Part shown: piece by piece, positions 7,567 to 15,325 of the stretch | Layout of the letters: every line of letters begins with the position of its first letter | Numbering within the stretch: the stretch's first letter is position 1 | From: Bacteroidales bacterium UBA1176 | GTDB lineage: Bacteria > Bacteroidota > Bacteroidia > Bacteroidales > WCHB1-69 | Direction of reading: 5' to 3' | Length of the DNA: 42,133 bases | NCBI GenBank assembly: GCA_002311645.1 | Contig: DBYW01000003.1 | Span: 1,970-44,102, forward strand | Position numbers and translations under genes: made by a program | The notes under the pieces: generated by a model | What the model saw: the letters and a program-made list of their open reading frames with translations, nothing else | Database searches by the model: none | Told to the model about the DNA's origin: nothing

Positions 7567-8955
7567 ATGGGCGTAGTAACACAAATATTAGGGCTGGTCG
7601 CCAGCCTCTCCTTCCTCATCCTCACGCACGAGCTGGGGCATTTCACCTTTGCCAAGATCTTCAAGACGCGGGTGGACCAGTTCTACCTCTTCTTCAACCC
7701 GGGTTTTTCCATTATGCGCTTCAAACGCTACGAGGGGAAGAACCATTTCAGCTTTTTCTCCGGCCGTGCACCCAAGGAGTGGGCCGATCATCCGGAAAGC
7801 ACTGAATGGGGCTTGGGGTGGCTGCCATTGGGCGGCTACTGTTCCATCAATGGCATGGTGGATGAGACCACAAAGGCTTCCGACCTTGGCGAGGATGTCC
7901 ACGAGTGGGAGTTCCGTGCAAAGCCCGCTTGGCAGCGCTTTTTCATCATCATCGGCGGTGTGCTGGTCAACTTCCTCTCCGCCATCATCATCTACATCGC
8001 CCTCTGCTTCACCTACGGTCGCGAGTACATACCCTTGGAGAACGCCAAATACGGTCTCGAGTTCTCACAGGAGATGCAGGACGCCGGTTTCCGCAACGGT
8101 GACAAGGTGCTGCTCATCAACGACTACAAACCGCAAACATTGAGCGATTTCGCTAATGACATCCTCTTGGAGGACGTCAAGACCGTGACGGTGGAGCGCG
8201 ACGGCGAGCGGAAGGTCATCCGCATACCCAAGTCGCTGCCCCGCAAGATTGTTGGTGCCGGCACCAACAGTGCCTTCTGCAACTACCGCATCCCGTTTGT
8301 CATCGACAGTGTGCTGCCCGCCACACCCGCAGCGCGCGCCGGCCTGATGCACGGCGACAGCCTTGTGGCCATCAACGACTCTGCCACCTTCTGCTTCTTC
8401 GACTACAAGAAGGTCTTCAACGAGAACAAGGGCCAGCCCGTGGAACTCGCGTACTACCGTGGCGACAGCCTCTGCCACAGCACCGTCACCCTCGACTCCA
8501 TCGGCAACATGGGCGTCTCCTACAAACTGCCCTACGAGTATTTTGGCAGCGTGAAGGAGGAATACGGCTTCTTCCAATCCATCCCCAAAGGCATCGTGAT
8601 GGGCTTCCAGACGCTCGCCGACTACGTAAAGCAGTTCAAGATCGTCTTCACCAAGGAAGGCTCCACCCAGCTGGGCAGCTTCCTGACCATTGGCAGCATC
8701 TTCCCGAAGACGTGGGATTGGGAGCGCTTCTGGAATATGACCGCCCTGTTGGGCATCATCCTCGCCTTTATGAACATCATCCCCATCCCCGCCCTCGACG
8801 GCGGCTACATCCTCTTCATCCTCGTGGAGATGATCACTGGTCGGAAGCCATCCGACAAGTTCCTCGGCATCGCCAACACCATCGGCTTCGTGCTGCTCAT
8901 CCTGCTGATGGCATACGCGCTGGGGTTGGACTTTCACAGGTTCTTCTTCAAGTAA
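7567..8955 (+). CDS. rseP: RseP-type site-2 intramembrane zinc protease (M50)
   Basis: A 462-aa membrane metalloprotease that cuts single-span substrates such as anti-sigma factors within the membrane. HELGH (residues 21-25) in the first transmembrane helix provides two zinc ligands and the catalytic Glu. NIIPIPALDGG near the C-terminus is the second M50 motif with the Asp ligand. Two PDZ-like segments lie between them (about residues 155-205 and 235-285, the latter containing VLPATPAARAGLMHGD). The start is placed at ATG 7567 because the HELGH helix begins at once, as in the family, and because a promoter and a REP palindrome lie inside the longer frame. RseP processing anti-sigma factors makes its position 1.5 kb after an ECF sigma/membrane-protein pair suggestive. 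A shared pathway is inference. Confidence 0.93.
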   Translation: MGVVTQILGLVASLSFLILTHELGHFTFAKIFKTRVDQFYLFFNPGFSIMRFKRYEGKNHFSFFSGRAPKEWADHPESTEWGLGWLPLGGYCSINGMVDETTKASDLGEDVHEWEFRAKPAWQRFFIIIGGVLVNFLSAIIIYIALCFTYGREYIPLENAKYGLEFSQEMQDAGFRNGDKVLLINDYKPQTLSDFANDILLEDVKTVTVERDGERKVIRIPKSLPRKIVGAGTNSAFCNYRIPFVIDSVLPATPAARAGLMHGDSLVAINDSATFCFFDYKKVFNENKGQPVELAYYRGDSLCHSTVTLDSIGNMGVSYKLPYEYFGSVKEEYGFFQSIPKGIVMGFQTLADYVKQFKIVFTKEGSTQLGSFLTIGSIFPKTWDWERFWNMTALLGIILAFMNIIPIPALDGGYILFILVEMITGRKPSDKFLGIANTIGFVLLILLMAYALGLDFHRFFFK

Positions 8956-8979
8956 TTAAGAAATTAAGAAGTTAAGAAA
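8956..8979 (+). repeat. Octamer tandem repeat (TTAAGAAR x3) immediately after the rseP stop
   Basis: TTAAGAAA, TTAAGAAG, TTAAGAAA follow directly on the TAA stop codon at 8953-8955. Similar octad runs in coding-strand orientation follow the stops of the genes at 12061 and 35801. Confidence 0.75.
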
Positions 8980-9004
8980 TATAGATAAAACAGCTTTTCA
9001 TTAA

Positions 9005-9253
9005 GCAGCCCCGTAGGGGCAAGAGCTCGGTAGAGCAATTAACCCCACACAAGCGCAGCGCAGTGTGGGGAGTATCAGGAAGCTCTCTTCCTTGAGCAGC
9101 CTCGAAGAGGCAAGATGCGCGAAGCGCAATTAACCCCACACAAGGCAAAGCCGCAGTGTGGGGAGTAACAGGAAGACCTCTTCCTTGAGCAGCCTCGAAG
9201 AGGCAAGACGCGCGAAGCGCAATTAACCCCACACAAACGCAGCGCAGTGTGGG
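9005..9253 (+). repeat. Three tandem copies of a three-hairpin repeat upstream of nadA
   Basis: Units start at 9005, 9096 and 9189 (91 and 93 bp apart). Each contains three consecutive hairpins. The first is GCCCC/GGGGC in unit 1 and GCCTC/GAGGC in units 2-3. The second is GCTC/GAGC in unit 1 and GCGC/GCGC in units 2-3. The third is CCCCACAC/GTGTGGGG (one pair shorter in unit 3), with an inner GGC/GCC in unit 2. The stem changes are compensatory, so the fold appears conserved. This fills most of the 322-bp gap between rseP and nadA. Two further units lie at 10213-10343. Confidence 0.85.
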
Positions 9254-9277
9254 ACCCATACCGAAACACATAGCAAT

Positions 9278-10198
9278 ATGAATAACGCAGAACTCAAAAC
9301 CGAAATCGCTCGCCTGAAACACGAGAAGAACGCCATCATCCTGGCGCATTACTATACACTTCCTGAGGTGCAGGAGGTGGCCGACTTTGTAGGCGACAGT
9401 CTGGGGCTGGCGCGCAAGGCCGCCGAGACGGACGCCGACATCATCCTGTTCGCCGGCGTGCATTTTATGGCCGAGACCGCCAAAATCCTCAACCCCTCGC
9501 GCAAGGTGCTGGTGCCCGACATGAGCGCGGGCTGTTCCTTGGCCAACAGTTGCAAGGCCGAAAAGCTTGCCGAATTCAAAGCAAAGCACCCCGACCACAA
9601 GGTGCTGGCCTACGTCAACTGCACGGCCGCGGTGAAAGCGCAGTGCGACCTGATCGTCACCTCCGGCAATGCCCTGAAGCTGGTGAACCAGTTGCCCCAG
9701 GACGAGAAGATCATCTTCGTGCCCGACGGCAACCTCGGCGACTACATCAACCGGATGACGGGCCGCCAGATGCTCCTTTGGGACGGTGCCTGCTGCGTCC
9801 ACGACCACTACGAGGTGGAGGATTTGGAGAAGGCCAAGGCCGAGCATCCCGACGCCATCGTGGTGGCGCATCCCGAGTGCCGCCGCGAGTTGTTGGAGAA
9901 GGTGGATTTCATCGGCTCCACCGCCGCGATGCTCAACTACATCGGTGAGAGCGAGGCCAAGGAGTTCATCGTCGTCACCGAGAGCGGCATCATCTACGAG
10001 ATGCAGAAGCGCAACCCCGACAAGAAGCTCTACACGCTCTACAACGGCGCCGTCAAGCACGACTGCGTGAATATGAAGAAGAACAACCTGCTGAACATCT
10101 ACGCCGCCCTGCTCGAGGAGCAGCCGGAGCTCATCATGGACGAAGAACTGCGGAAGAAAGCGCTGGTGCCGATACAGAGGATGCTGGAGATGAGCTAA
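9278..10198 (+). CDS. nadA: Quinolinate synthase A
   Basis: A 306-aa quinolinate synthase of normal length. It condenses iminoaspartate with dihydroxyacetone phosphate in de novo NAD synthesis, in the cytoplasm. The three cysteines expected to hold the 4Fe-4S cluster are C86 (DMSAGCSLA), C201 (AHPEC) and C263 (VKHDC). HYYTLPEVQEVADFVGDS near the N-terminus is the typical first substrate-binding block. nadB and nadC are not in this window, so the pathway is split on the chromosome. The gene stands alone between two clusters of the three-hairpin repeat, and no -7 element is obvious in the 24 bp between the last repeat and the ATG. Confidence 0.95.
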   Translation: MNNAELKTEIARLKHEKNAIILAHYYTLPEVQEVADFVGDSLGLARKAAETDADIILFAGVHFMAETAKILNPSRKVLVPDMSAGCSLANSCKAEKLAEFKAKHPDHKVLAYVNCTAAVKAQCDLIVTSGNALKLVNQLPQDEKIIFVPDGNLGDYINRMTGRQMLLWDGACCVHDHYEVEDLEKAKAEHPDAIVVAHPECRRELLEKVDFIGSTAAMLNYIGESEAKEFIVVTESGIIYEMQKRNPDKKLYTLYNGAVKHDCVNMKKNNLLNIYAALLEEQPELIMDEELRKKALVPIQRMLEMS

Positions 10199-10212
10199 GA
10201 CTCATTCCTTGA

Positions 10213-10343
10213 GCAGCCCCGGCAGGGGCAAGAGCTCGGTAGAAAACGTAGATTATAGATAATATTCACCTTGAGCAGCCTCGAAGAGGCAAAACGCGCG
10301 AAGCGCAAGTAACCCCACACAAGGCGGAAGCCGCAGTGTGGGG
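10213..10343 (+). repeat. Two more copies of the three-hairpin repeat, downstream of nadA
   Basis: The unit at 10213 has the first hairpin (GCCCC/GGGGC, loop ggca) and the start of the second (AGAGCTCGGTAGA), then breaks off into unrelated AT-rich sequence. The unit at 10275 is complete and ends at 10343 with CCCCACAC/GTGTGGGG and inner GGC/GCC. The orientation matches the upstream cluster at 9005-9253. Together with the promoter at 10465 this accounts for the 342-bp gap between nadA and the ATPase gene. Confidence 0.85.
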
Positions 10344-10464
10344 CATAGCGACACCCCGCGATGCAAGCGTATCGGAGACACGCAACTACAATCAAAAAAA
10401 AACAATATCACATCCTCCGCGTCACCGGCAACTGGTATATCCCCATATTGAAACTGACAAATAT

Positions 10465-10494
10465 TTTGTTTTGTCCAAAAAAAATGTATTTTTG
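10465..10494 (+). promoter_or_regulatory. Promoter of the AAA/DUF4143 ATPase gene (TTTG - 18 bp - TATTTTTG)
   Basis: TTTG at 10465-10468 and TATTTTTG at 10487-10494 form a good Bacteroides-type -33/-7 pair, 46 bp before the ATG at 10541. Confidence 0.65.
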
Positions 10495-10540
10495 CAAACC
10501 GAAACTATAAAAAATTTTGGATAATTTAAAGTTACGATTT

Positions 10541-11680
10541 ATGTTATCACGACTTTTTAAAATTCAAGACGCTGAAACAGAAAGTGTTTTCTTTTTTGGA
10601 GCAAGACAAACAGGAAAAACAACATTATTGAAAAACCTCTTTCCAAACACGCGCTACTACGATCTGTTAAAAAGCGATGAATTCGAACGGCTCAGCCGCA
10701 AGCCATCACTATTACGGGAAGAGCTGATCAATATTCCGTCTGACGAGCTTATAATCATAGACGAGATACAAAAACTCCCCATCCTGCTTGACGAAGTACA
10801 CTGGCTGATTACAAATTGCGGACTCCGTTTCATCTTGACAGGTTCGAGTGCGCGGAAACTTCGCCGCGGAGGGGTGAACCTTTTAGGCGGTCGCGCCCTG
10901 CAAAACAACTTCTACCCGCTTGTCAGCACAGAAATCCCAGACTTCGACCTTGACAGAGCGGTCAACAACGGTATGATTCCCCGTCATTATCTCATTCACG
11001 ACGCAACCAAGCGTATTCGCGGATATGTGGGAAATTACCTCCAAAGTGAAATTATAGAGGAGGCCAGGGTCAGAAACCTTGCCGCATTCAACCGCTTTCT
11101 GGAAGCAGCATCCCTGACCAGCGGCGAAATGCTTGTATATAGCAATGTGGCGGCAGACTGCGGTGTAAGTTCCGTCACGGTAAAATCCTACTTTGAAATT
11201 CTTGAAGACACGCTTTTCGGGTACACCATTCCAGCCTACACCAAAACTAAAAAAAGGAAACTGATTCAGGCACCGAAATTCTACCTTTTCGATGTCGGCA
11301 TCACCAATTATCTGTTACACAGATCGCATCTGCAACAAGGGTCGCCGGAATACGGTCACGCCTTCGAGCATCTTGTCATTCAAGAATTGATTGCTTATCT
11401 GGGCTATCAGCAACGGCAAGAGGAAATCAGCTATTGGCGGACAAGCAGCGGCACCGAAATCGACGTGGTGTTGGGAGACGCGAAAGTCGGTATCGAAATC
11501 AAATCCTCTAAAGAATTAAGGAACAACCAATTAAAAGGATTGAAATCATTTGGAGACGACTATCCTGAAGCGCGCCTCATAGCCGTATCTCTTGACAAAT
11601 ATCGCCGTTTTGTGGACAACATTGAAATCATCCCTGCACTGGAATTCTTCGCAGACCTTTGGTCAGGAAAGATTTACTGA
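10541..11680 (+). CDS. AAA-family ATPase with C-terminal DUF4143 domain
   Basis: A 379-aa protein of the AAA_14/DUF4143 family. Walker A is GARQTGKT (residues 20-27) and Walker B is LIIIDE (D74, E75). A TGSSARKL segment (about residue 100) fits sensor 1. The C-terminal part (about 200-370) contains WRTSSGTEIDVVLGD and VGIEIKSS, resembling the nuclease-like fold predicted for DUF4143. The function of the family is unknown; such genes are scattered, often in many copies per genome, and spread horizontally. The sequence is visibly more AT-rich than nadA upstream. A TTG eight codons earlier (10517) is open, but MLSRLFKIQ from the ATG is the typical family start. Confidence 0.85.
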   Translation: MLSRLFKIQDAETESVFFFGARQTGKTTLLKNLFPNTRYYDLLKSDEFERLSRKPSLLREELINIPSDELIIIDEIQKLPILLDEVHWLITNCGLRFILTGSSARKLRRGGVNLLGGRALQNNFYPLVSTEIPDFDLDRAVNNGMIPRHYLIHDATKRIRGYVGNYLQSEIIEEARVRNLAAFNRFLEAASLTSGEMLVYSNVAADCGVSSVTVKSYFEILEDTLFGYTIPAYTKTKKRKLIQAPKFYLFDVGITNYLLHRSHLQQGSPEYGHAFEHLVIQELIAYLGYQQRQEEISYWRTSSGTEIDVVLGDAKVGIEIKSSKELRNNQLKGLKSFGDDYPEARLIAVSLDKYRRFVDNIEIIPALEFFADLWSGKIY

Positions 11681-11853
11681 TACTGAAGACCTCAAACAAG
11701 CACTAGCCGTCACAAAAAACCGAAGTTGAGAATATCAATTCCACAAGAATTCCTGTTGCCAATTGCTGGGAAAACCAAGGGCTCCGGGAATGCTTATCTG
11801 ACCGGCAAATGTCTGTATTTGTTTAGAATAAGGTATTTTCTTCATAACTTTAG

Positions 11854-11906
11854 TAAAAAAAAAGGCTTACCCTAAGCGCGCTATTCACTGGGAAGCGGGG
11901 TAAGCT
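11854..11906 (-). terminator. Rho-independent terminator for the minus-strand DUF349-DUF2147-Hsp15 operon
   Basis: On the minus strand AGCTTACCC pairs with GGGTAAGCC (positions 11898-11906 and 11864-11872), followed by a run of about nine T (11854-11863 read as A on the plus strand). It faces the operon that ends at 12061. Confidence 0.75.
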
Positions 11907-12007
11907 TGTTGGGTGCAAACAATACACTTTTTTTTAATTGTTCATTATTCTTTTGAAAAAAAATACCCCACATTCCAAATCGTGGGATATTTGCTAGGAC
12001 AGATAAA

Positions 12008-12055
12008 CTTCTTAATTTCTTAACTTCTTAATTCCTTAACTCCTTAATTTCTTAA
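12008..12055 (-). repeat. Octamer tandem repeat (TTAAGRAR x6) just after the Hsp15 stop
   Basis: Read on the minus strand, six octamers of the form TTAAGAAA/TTAAGGAG/TTAAGGAA begin five bases after the stop codon (12061-12063). The pattern, period and orientation match the run after rseP (8956-8979). Confidence 0.8.
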
Positions 12056-12060
12056 CTCCC

Positions 12061-12453
12061 CTAATCCTCTTCCTCCGCATACCTATTCTTGATATACTCC
12101 AGCTGGCGGCGGTCGCGTTTGGTGGGGCGGCCAAGGCCGTGGGGACGGTACTCGGCGGTTTTGAGGGTTTTCATGCGGTCGTACTCCTCCTGCGGGGTGA
12201 GGTCCTCCATGTATTGCGGCACGAGCGGCGCCCCCACCCTGCTCTTGGGTGTGCCGAGCACCTTCACCGTCTTGTTCAGCGAGCCGATGTGCACCTCGTA
12301 CACCTCCTCCGTGCGCACGTCGCGCGAAGGCTTCACGTTGGTGCCGTCCAACTTCACCTTGCCCGCATTGCAGGCCTCCGTGGCCAACGAGCGCGTCTTG
12401 AAAAGACGCACCATCCAGAGCCACTTGTCAATTCTCACATCCAGTTTTTCCAT
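12061..12453 (-). CDS. hslR: S4-domain RNA-binding protein, Hsp15 family
   Basis: A 130-aa protein with an N-terminal S4 RNA-binding domain (about residues 5-65: VRIDKWLWMVRLFKTRSLATEAC, then GKVKLDGTNVKPSRDVR). A basic C-terminal tail follows (RPTKRDRRQLEYIKNRY). E. coli Hsp15 binds 50S subunits carrying a stalled nascent chain and helps recycle them. Length and layout match. It is the last gene of a minus-strand operon, 3 bp after the DUF2147 gene, and is followed by the octamer repeat and then the terminator at 11854-11906. Confidence 0.9.
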   Translation of the reverse strand: MEKLDVRIDKWLWMVRLFKTRSLATEACNAGKVKLDGTNVKPSRDVRTEEVYEVHIGSLNKTVKVLGTPKSRVGAPLVPQYMEDLTPQEEYDRMKTLKTAEYRPHGLGRPTKRDRRQLEYIKNRYAEEED

Positions 12454-12456
12454 ACG

Positions 12457-12924
12457 CTATCCTATCTTTTTCCATTTCATCGTGCGGCCCAACGCAGGCA
12501 CGCCAATGTAGCCGCGCACCCGCAATGTCTTGTCATCCTCGAACCACATCCGGCTCTTGTAGAACTTGCCGTGCACAGGGTCGTAAATCTCCCCGTCCAC
12601 CCATTTGTTCTCCTTCGCATCGTAGCGGAAATGGAACAGCAACTTGATCTTGTCGCCGGGCGTGTTCCGTTTCTTGGGATCCGGGTTCATGATGTCGCGC
12701 TTGGGCGATCCGTCCTTGAAGGTCGGGCTCTTCACCCAGATAATTTGCCCTTCATACAGGCCGTCGGAGGTTTTGGTGATTCTGATCTTGCAGTCCTCAT
12801 CGGACTGGTCGTCGGAGATGTAATACACCCCTAAAATTTTATCTGCGGCCGACTGGGCGACCGCAGATAAAAGGGATGTTGACAAAACAATTGTCAATAC
12901 TATTCTGGGAAAGAGTTTGAACAT
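12457..12924 (-). CDS. Exported DUF2147 family protein
   Basis: A 155-aa protein with a signal peptide (MFKLFPRIVLTIVLSTSLLS..AVAQ) followed by one DUF2147 domain: ILGVYYISDDQ at the start, YEGQIIWV in the middle and LRVRGYIGVPALGRTMKW at the end. DUF2147 proteins are small exported beta-rich proteins of unknown function, common in Bacteroidota and Proteobacteria. The ATG at 12924 gives a clean signal peptide; the frame is open 13 codons further, but that would run into the preceding gene. Only one base separates the start from the DUF349 stop, so the genes are cotranscribed and perhaps translationally coupled. Confidence 0.88.
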   Translation of the reverse strand: MFKLFPRIVLTIVLSTSLLSAVAQSAADKILGVYYISDDQSDEDCKIRITKTSDGLYEGQIIWVKSPTFKDGSPKRDIMNPDPKKRNTPGDKIKLLFHFRYDAKENKWVDGEIYDPVHGKFYKSRMWFEDDKTLRVRGYIGVPALGRTMKWKKIG

Positions 12925-12925
12925 C

Positions 12926-15139
12926 TTATTCAGTCTTGGGGGCTTCCTCCTCTGCAGGAGCATCTGCGGCGGGAGCTTCGTCGTCAGCCTTGGCTTTCGG
13001 ATTGTTCATCATCCGGATCTTGTACTCCAAGTTTTTGACTTCCTCCTTGGCGGACTCGATTTTCTTACGGAACTCGGCGGTGATCAACTCGGCGTTCTTG
13101 GAATTGGCGAAGAATCCCAAGTTGTTTTCCCAAAGGACGATGTCTTCCTTCAGTTGGGCGAGTTTGTTGCGCAAGAAATTCTTTTCCTTGTCGATGAGCT
13201 TGTCGGCGTTGGGATTGTTGAGGATGTTCTCGATACGAGACTGGTAACGCGTGCGTTTCATGTCATCGGCACTGATTTTCAGTTCGGCGAAGCGTTTGTC
13301 GAGAGCGGCGCGGTACTCGGTATAGATTCTGTCCTTGTCCTTCTTGGGCACAAAGCCGATCTCAATCCATTCGTTCTGGTAGGCCTTCAGCACGTCAATA
13401 TTGGCGGCACGGTCGTCAGAAAACTCATGGGTGAGGATTTTCTGGATAAGTTCTTCCTTCTTTTGGAGATTCTCATTCTCCTTGTCTTGGATATTGTTGA
13501 AATATTCCGACTTGGCGGCAAAGAACTTGTCGCAGGCAGCGCGGAAGCGTTTCCAGATCTGGTCGGAGTACTTGCGCGGGGTGGCGCCGATTTTCTTCCA
13601 CTCGGACTGCAGGCTGAGGATATCTGCGGTAGCTTGTTTCCAGTCAGTGCGGTCGGCGAGGCCTTCGGCTTGGATCACCAGATTGAGCTTTTGGTTGTAG
13701 TTCTGCATCTGGGTGTCCTTGATTTGCTGGAAGTACTCTTTCTTCTGGGTGAAGAACTTGTCGAGGGAACCTTTGAAGCGGGCCCAGATCTCGTCGTTCA
13801 ACTTGGCGGGAGCCGGTCCGAGGGTCTTCCACATGCTGAGCAGGTCGGCAAGTTTGTCGCTGATTTCGTTGTAGCTCTTCACATTGTCAGAAACCTGAGA
13901 GGTGATCTCTTCGGCTTGTTCGCAGAGCACCAACTTGGCATTATAGTTGTTCTGTTCTTCGGCGAACAACTTGTCATAATGCTCTTTGCGTCTCTGGTTG
14001 ATTTGGTCGGAAGCAGCCTTAAAGCGTTCCCAGACCTCTTCTTTCTTGTCTTCCGGAACAGGTCCGATTTCCTTCCATTGCTCGTGCAGGGTCTGCAAAT
14101 CCTTAAATGATTGGTTGATGGAATCCACTAAAAGCAGGGACTCGGCTTTTTCGCAGAGTTCGAGTTTGCTTTCGAGGTTCTTCTTATAATCCATCTCACG
14201 GGCCTCCTTGTTGAGACGCAAGATGTCGAAGAATTTCTCGACATAGAAATGGTAGTTCTGCCAAAGGTTGTTGGACTCGGTTTGCGGGACGGGGCCGATG
14301 GCCTTCCACTGTTCCTGGAACTCTTTAAACTTGTCGTTCAGAACTTTGAGGTTGGATTCGGTCTCAATGAGGTTGCGCAGGCCGTCAATGATTTTGTTTT
14401 TAGCATTGAGGTTGTCCTGTTTTTGGGCTTCGAGGGCTTCGATGAACTTGGCCTTGGAGTCCTTATATTGTTGGAAAGCTTTGTTGAATCGCACTTCAAT
14501 CTCATCAGGCTCGTTGGACGGGGTTTCCACCTCCTCTGCGGGAGCCTCGGGATTCTCGGCGGCGGCAGCTGCGGCGGCAGCCTTAGCAGCTTCGAACGCC
14601 TGTTGGGCAGCGCGTTTTCTTTCTCTGAAAAATTCGATGATTCTGGCACGGAGCACCCCCACGCGCATCTTGATGAGGTTGAAGTTCGGTTCCTTGACCA
14701 AACGTTCCAACTCAGCGACACACTGTTCCAAGTCGAAACCGGCATATTCGGCTTCCACTTGTTCGAGGGTCTCTTCGGGGGCGGTTTCCTCCGCCTCGGT
14801 CTCTGTCACAGGCTCTGTTGCGGTTTGCTGCTGGTCCATTTCGGCCATCATTTCTTCCGGGGAAGCGGGTTCTTCCGTCGCCGCAACCGGTTCTTGCACA
14901 GGTTCTTCGGTAGTTGCCTCGACCGTTTCGGGCGCAGGCTCGGCCACCGTTTCCTCCGCAGCCACAGGGGCCTCTGTCTCGGGTTCATTTGTCGTGGGCT
15001 CTTCCGTCACGACGGGTTCCACTTCGGATGCGGGAGTTTCTTGGGACATAGTTTCTTGGGCTTCCATGGAAGCGCCGGAGTTCACCTCTTGGTTTTGCAT
15101 TTCAGCATCTTCCGGGTGAAGAAGTTCTTGGTTTTCCAT
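12926..15139 (-). CDS. DUF349 repeat protein
   Basis: A 737-aa cytoplasmic protein. The first 120 or so residues are low complexity, rich in Glu, Thr, Pro and Ala. After a basic helix and an Ala-rich stretch come five DUF349 repeats of about 70 residues. Each carries a version of EWKxIGPVP followed by a WxRFxxACDxFF helix (examples: EQWKAIGPVPQ, EQWKEIGPVPE, SEWKKIGATPRK, NEWIEIGFVPKK). A coiled coil (NPNADKLIDKEKNFLRNK onward) and another Glu/Ala-rich tail end the protein. DUF349 is all-helical and its function is not established. It heads a three-gene operon with DUF2147 and Hsp15, and has a -7 element at 15189-15196. Confidence 0.92.
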   Translation of the reverse strand: MENQELLHPEDAEMQNQEVNSGASMEAQETMSQETPASEVEPVVTEEPTTNEPETEAPVAAEETVAEPAPETVEATTEEPVQEPVAATEEPASPEEMMAEMDQQQTATEPVTETEAEETAPEETLEQVEAEYAGFDLEQCVAELERLVKEPNFNLIKMRVGVLRARIIEFFRERKRAAQQAFEAAKAAAAAAAAENPEAPAEEVETPSNEPDEIEVRFNKAFQQYKDSKAKFIEALEAQKQDNLNAKNKIIDGLRNLIETESNLKVLNDKFKEFQEQWKAIGPVPQTESNNLWQNYHFYVEKFFDILRLNKEAREMDYKKNLESKLELCEKAESLLLVDSINQSFKDLQTLHEQWKEIGPVPEDKKEEVWERFKAASDQINQRRKEHYDKLFAEEQNNYNAKLVLCEQAEEITSQVSDNVKSYNEISDKLADLLSMWKTLGPAPAKLNDEIWARFKGSLDKFFTQKKEYFQQIKDTQMQNYNQKLNLVIQAEGLADRTDWKQATADILSLQSEWKKIGATPRKYSDQIWKRFRAACDKFFAAKSEYFNNIQDKENENLQKKEELIQKILTHEFSDDRAANIDVLKAYQNEWIEIGFVPKKDKDRIYTEYRAALDKRFAELKISADDMKRTRYQSRIENILNNPNADKLIDKEKNFLRNKLAQLKEDIVLWENNLGFFANSKNAELITAEFRKKIESAKEEVKNLEYKIRMMNNPKAKADDEAPAADAPAEEEAPKTE

Positions 15140-15188
15140 AAGTTATTGTTTAAGATAAATTAGAAAATAGGTTTTTCAAAAGCGGCGG

Positions 15189-15196
15189 CAAAGATA
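15189..15196 (-). promoter_or_regulatory. -7 element (TATCTTTG, minus strand) for the DUF349 operon
   Basis: CAAAGATA on the plus strand reads TATCTTTG on the minus strand, 49 bp before the ATG at 15139. Confidence 0.55.
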
Positions 15197-15250
15197 ACAT
15201 TTTTTTCAAAGGTCCAGAATGGAAGATTTCAGGGCGTAAGATATAAGAAA

Positions 15251-15281
15251 CCGGGCACGGGGCAGCACACCCCATACCCGG
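15251..15281 (-). terminator. Likely terminator of the transglutaminase-fold gene
   Basis: CCGGGCACGGGG and CCCCATACCCGG pair over 12 positions with two mismatches around a 7-base loop. On the minus strand a short T-rich run (TTTCTTATA) follows. It lies 44 bp beyond the stop of the minus-strand gene that ends at 15326. Confidence 0.6.
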
Positions 15282-15325
15282 TAAAACACTAATCATTTTT
15301 TGGCACTTTGGCTGTGGCTCCAAGC

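Larger units (their letters stand above)
11681..12060. other. 380-bp gap between convergent genes
   Basis: Apart from the strong terminator at 11854-11906 and the octamer repeat at 12008-12055, I see only AT-rich sequence with no open frame of note and no recognisable RNA. Confidence 0.6.

Noticed and set aside
9075..9269. 64-codon minus-strand frame with repeated CGVNCASR-type peptides
   Set aside because: It is the literal translation of the hairpin repeats. Stem sequences explain the apparent peptide repeat, and there is no promoter.
8972..10060. 362-codon minus-strand frame over nadA
   Set aside because: Its C-terminal part is translation of the three-hairpin repeats and the rest is antisense to nadA, which has all its catalytic residues.
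9005..10343. Possible CRISPR array around nadA
   Set aside because: Units are over 60 bp with near-identical content throughout and no unique spacers, and no cas genes are present.
10517..10540. TTG start for the AAA ATPase
   Set aside because: An ATG at 10541 gives the usual family N-terminus, and TTG starts are rare in this group.
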